This document shows, one piece after another, positions 61,215-64,000 of a stretch of 64,000 nucleotides of DNA. The translations under genes were made by a program, and so were the position numbers. How positions within the stretch are numbered: position 1 is the first letter of the stretch; each line of letters opens with the position of its first letter. The notes beneath the pieces are model-generated. The model saw nothing but the letters and a program-made list of their open reading frames with translations, was not told where the DNA came from and did not search any database. Source of the stretch: Silene conica (lineage: Eukaryota > Streptophyta > Magnoliopsida > Caryophyllales > Caryophyllaceae); the NCBI GenBank assembly GCA_029255685.2, contig CM055318.2, forward strand, positions 12,963,001 through 13,027,000, read 5' to 3'.

Positions 61215-62838
61215 TTGTTGATTTTAAAGTAGATTAATTACAAATTAAAATCTTCACAACCTTCGCTTATTGTTCCAACCCAATGACAGTTTTCTTCTAT
61301 CCGTTGCATACTACCACGGATTAGGTATGGGTTATTTTCGGTTGAGTCAATGTATCGGGTTAGTTTGGTTTGGGTTATTATCGGGTTAAGTCATTTTTTC
61401 GCTTTACTTCAATTTTTAATTTTTAATCATTAAAATTAGTTTATGTCCCATTATTTACTTTATTTACTTCATTATTAGGTCAAACGTATCAAAATAAACA
61501 CTAAATCGCTTTCGTTGTGATCAATATTAAACTTAATAATTTTTGGATAATCAATTTAACTGGATCAATACAGGGTCGGGTTCATATACAATCAAGTTTG
61601 GGTCGGATTCAGGTCACTGATTATCGGCTCATGTCGAATTATGGGTTGTCATCTCGTCAGGTCAGTTTCAATTCGTAATAATATTTTCAAGTTCTATCAA
61701 GTCAAGTTTATATAATTTTAGATCGGAACTGACTTGCTGGCTCTACCCAAAATCTTTACGACAATTTAGGATGAAAAATAGGTTAATGTTTACGAATAGT
61801 TCATGCCATTAACGTAGGGAGGAATCAAATTAAAGAGTGCACTCCATTTTTCTAGTATTTCTCAAGTCTCAACAATCGTATTGAATTCATAAATCTTGAC
61901 TAACAATCCAGAGGCTTGAGCTTCACTCATAAATTTACGAGTCAATACAATTAAACAACTATTACGGCATGCACACAGTGCTCCTATCCAGGCATCCAGC
62001 TATTCAGTGTATTTTATTAAGCATTTCGGCCATACAGTTGGTCAAAAGTCAAACCTTTCCTATTTTTTTTTGCAAAGTCTTTCATTCCACAAATTCATTT
62101 TTTAAACCGTTATTTTGACATGAAACAAGAAGACAAGATTTTTTCACTATTTTATCGTTAAATGTAATCACAATTCGATCAGTGTTATAACTTATGTGAA
62201 CATGGTTTTCGGAAGTAGTTACATTTAGCTGTCAAATAGAAACTCCGTCTTATTATTTCAGACCAAAGAAACACCAACTCCTTCCATTAAGATTTGGTGA
62301 GAAGATGTGAGGCATGGTCAAAGGAACTTGATTGACTTTCAGCCCTTTTTTTAAGTTATATATGGATAAAAAAATACAAAAAGTAAAATTAAAATGCACT
62401 TGACTAACATTTATAATGATAAATCAAACCATTTTTACTTACTTCAATTCTAAACCTAAAGAAATGTAGGAATTTCAGCCACGGAATATAATAAACCCAA
62501 AATTCTCAAGTTTCAAGACGAATGATTTTCTTGATATGTTGAATTTGTTTGATACTCCGCATTATATTATAGAAATTTCTACGATCTTTACTCCTATGCA
62601 TTATGTTGAATCTGTTTGATACTCCGCATTACAGAAATTTATACGATCTTTATGATGACTTATTGTCTTTTTCCTATAATTAAGTGATTCACACTACATA
62701 CTCTATTGCTACAAACGCACTACTTCGTACCTACTAGTTATATAATACGGAGTATTGGTTCATAAATAGATAGGTATCATCTTGACTTTGGTAGTATCCT
62801 TACTACATTTATTTACCCTCACTATCAATCAATTAATC
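61215..62838. other. intergenic between tRNA-Glu and LRR gene 2
   Basis: 61310-61745 is rich in gggttattatcgggttaagt and gtcgggttc motifs (probably a decayed hAT-type repeat; no ends found). 61899-62838 is the duplicated promoter region of the LRR gene. A phrase, tgttgaatxtgtttgatact-ccgcatta, occurs twice (62537 and 62604). Confidence 0.45.
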
Positions 62839-64000
62839 ATGAAAATATGCAAAAATTCCGTCATTCTTCTTTTCCTATTCATGTCGACAAACACATTGTT
62901 CTATCACTGTACCATATTGATGGTAGAATGTTGTCATGCCATAGACAAAGAGGCATTACTCGATTTCAAGCATAGAATCACGACCACCCCATCGAATCTA
63001 CTTCAAACATGGGTCTCAAACACAAACTGCTGCACCCATTGGGACAGTGTGGGTTGTGACGCTGCCACCGGGAGGGTTATAAACATCACAAGGCCTTACG
63101 AACAAGGGACCGAAGATCAATTGTGGGTAGCACCGGCTATGAATGGTACACTCTCCCCTTTCCTAGGCAACCTTACTTATATTCGACTAATTGATCTTAG
63201 CGACCTTACAAATCTACACGGTTCACTCCCACAAGAGTTAGGAAAATTGTCACATTTGACGCATCTTTACCTTAATGGAAATAAGCTAAACGGCTCCATA
63301 CCCTCCTCATTTAGCCGTCTCAAAAAGCTACAAAGCCTTAACCTTGATCAGAACAAACTCTCTGGCATCATACCCGACTCTCTGTTTCATTCCATGAAGT
63401 CGCTCTCTCAAATATTTCTAAGTCAAAATAAAATTAGTGGACGTGTACCTGAATCCATAGGTAAACTCTCTCGATTAGAATATTTATCCCTTTCTGGCAA
63501 CAAACTCACTGGGCGCATTCCTTCTGCCATTGGCCGACTTATATCTCTACAACATATCGATTTGGGTTATAATAAACTAACTGGCAGTTTACCAAATTCC
63601 ATAGGCAAACTTACCAAAATAGAAACCATATACTTTAATGACAATAAAATCAGTGGGAAACTACCTTCAAGTTTAGGGTATCTTCCTAAATTACTTGATC
63701 TAGTCTTGTCTAACAACCACTTCATAGGCCAAATCCCAACTAGTTTTGGCAATTTCAAGAGCCTACAAACCTTAGATATAACGGGAAATCGGGTTGTCGG
63801 TCCTTTGCCTACTCAACTTGCCAAAATAAATACCTTGCTAAATTTAGAACTATCATATAATCCACTGGCATTAGTCACAATCCCGCGATGGATATTCACA
63901 AAGGACTCTCTTAATCGATTAACATTGGCCGGGACTGGGCTTAAAGGGCGGCTGCCACGCCAGTTGTCGTCTTCGCGGGTTAGTTACCTTGATTTGTCAA
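62839..64000 (+). CDS. secreted LRR protein (PGIP/At1g33590-like), copy 2, cut by the window end
   Basis: ATG at 62839 in the same context as copy 1 (atcatgaaaatatxxa). Signal peptide about residues 1-35 (NSVILLFLFMSTNTLFYH), LRRNT_2 starting AIDKEALLDFKHRI with the intact TWVSN and CCTHWDSVGCD cysteine pair, then LRRs (NLTYIRLIDLSDL, GSLPQELGKLSHL, SGIIPDSLFHSMKSL, IGQIPTSFGNFKSL, ALVTIPRWIFTK) in register with copy 1. The frame is open for 387 codons to the window edge, so about 200 codons are missing from view. Predicted apoplastic LRR protein; relatives bind cell-wall polygalacturonases or act in development. This looks like the functional member of the pair. Confidence 0.92.
   Translation, partial: MKICKNSVILLFLFMSTNTLFYHCTILMVECCHAIDKEALLDFKHRITTTPSNLLQTWVSNTNCCTHWDSVGCDAATGRVINITRPYEQGTEDQLWVAPAMNGTLSPFLGNLTYIRLIDLSDLTNLHGSLPQELGKLSHLTHLYLNGNKLNGSIPSSFSRLKKLQSLNLDQNKLSGIIPDSLFHSMKSLSQIFLSQNKISGRVPESIGKLSRLEYLSLSGNKLTGRIPSAIGRLISLQHIDLGYNKLTGSLPNSIGKLTKIETIYFNDNKISGKLPSSLGYLPKLLDLVLSNNHFIGQIPTSFGNFKSLQTLDITGNRVVGPLPTQLAKINTLLNLELSYNPLALVTIPRWIFTKDSLNRLTLAGTGLKGRLPRQLSSSRVSYLDLS

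Overview
The window is nuclear DNA from a flowering plant, AT-rich and crowded with transposons. Spliced genes with GT-AG introns, a nuclear tRNA-Glu, CACTA, hAT, Mutator, Helitron and Stowaway elements, and plant-only families (B3, BSK kinases, LRK10-like receptors, PGIP-like LRR proteins) all support this. A Caryophyllales source is only a guess from the look of the repeats.

Host genes that look functional: a small intronless B3-like gene (1130-1561, +); an intronless six-helix membrane protein of the plant At1g31130/At4g19950 type (22294-23337, -); a seven-exon DUF1640/CCDC90 (MCUR1-like) mitochondrial coiled-coil gene (24786-29601, -), rebuilt here as 243 aa; a fifteen-exon DUF726/TMCO4-like putative serine hydrolase (45475-52738, -), rebuilt as 680 aa; and a tandem pair of secreted LRR protein genes (58926-60710, which has an in-frame TGA, and 62839 to the window end, open). 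A tRNA-Glu(CTC) lies between the LRR genes. The genes show no operon or pathway relationship to one another.

Region by region: 2.09-10.25 kb is one non-autonomous CACTA element with a CAA target duplication. It carries, all on the minus strand and with splice sites kept, exons of a brassinosteroid-signalling kinase (BSK), exons of a chloroplast-type HSP70 and several unidentified exons. It is inserted inside a PIF/Harbinger transposase gene whose reading frame can be followed across the insertion. 11.1-21.6 kb is a repeat field: Mutator-type MITEs, two TIR elements, old LTR-retrotransposon terminal-repeat fossils and a hAT MITE. 22-30 kb holds two genes with MITE-loaded introns. 30.6-33.7 kb is a cluster of Stowaway MITEs, a SINE and a Mutator-type MITE. 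33.7-42.9 kb appears to be two head-to-tail Helitrons. The larger candidate holds two decayed LRK10-like receptor ectodomain copies and a nested Pack-TIR element carrying a nucleoporin FG-repeat fragment, a proline-rich first exon and a 237-bp higher-order satellite. 43.5-44.5 kb is a hAT element with a perfect 8-bp target duplication. 45-53 kb is the DUF726 gene. 53.1-55.1 and 56.3-58.1 kb are two more Helitrons, followed by the LRR tandem array.

The main message is repeated gene capture by three unrelated DNA-transposon types (CACTA, a TIR element, probably a Helitron). I found no new enzymatic or defence system. All calls come from reading the sequence, with no database search.
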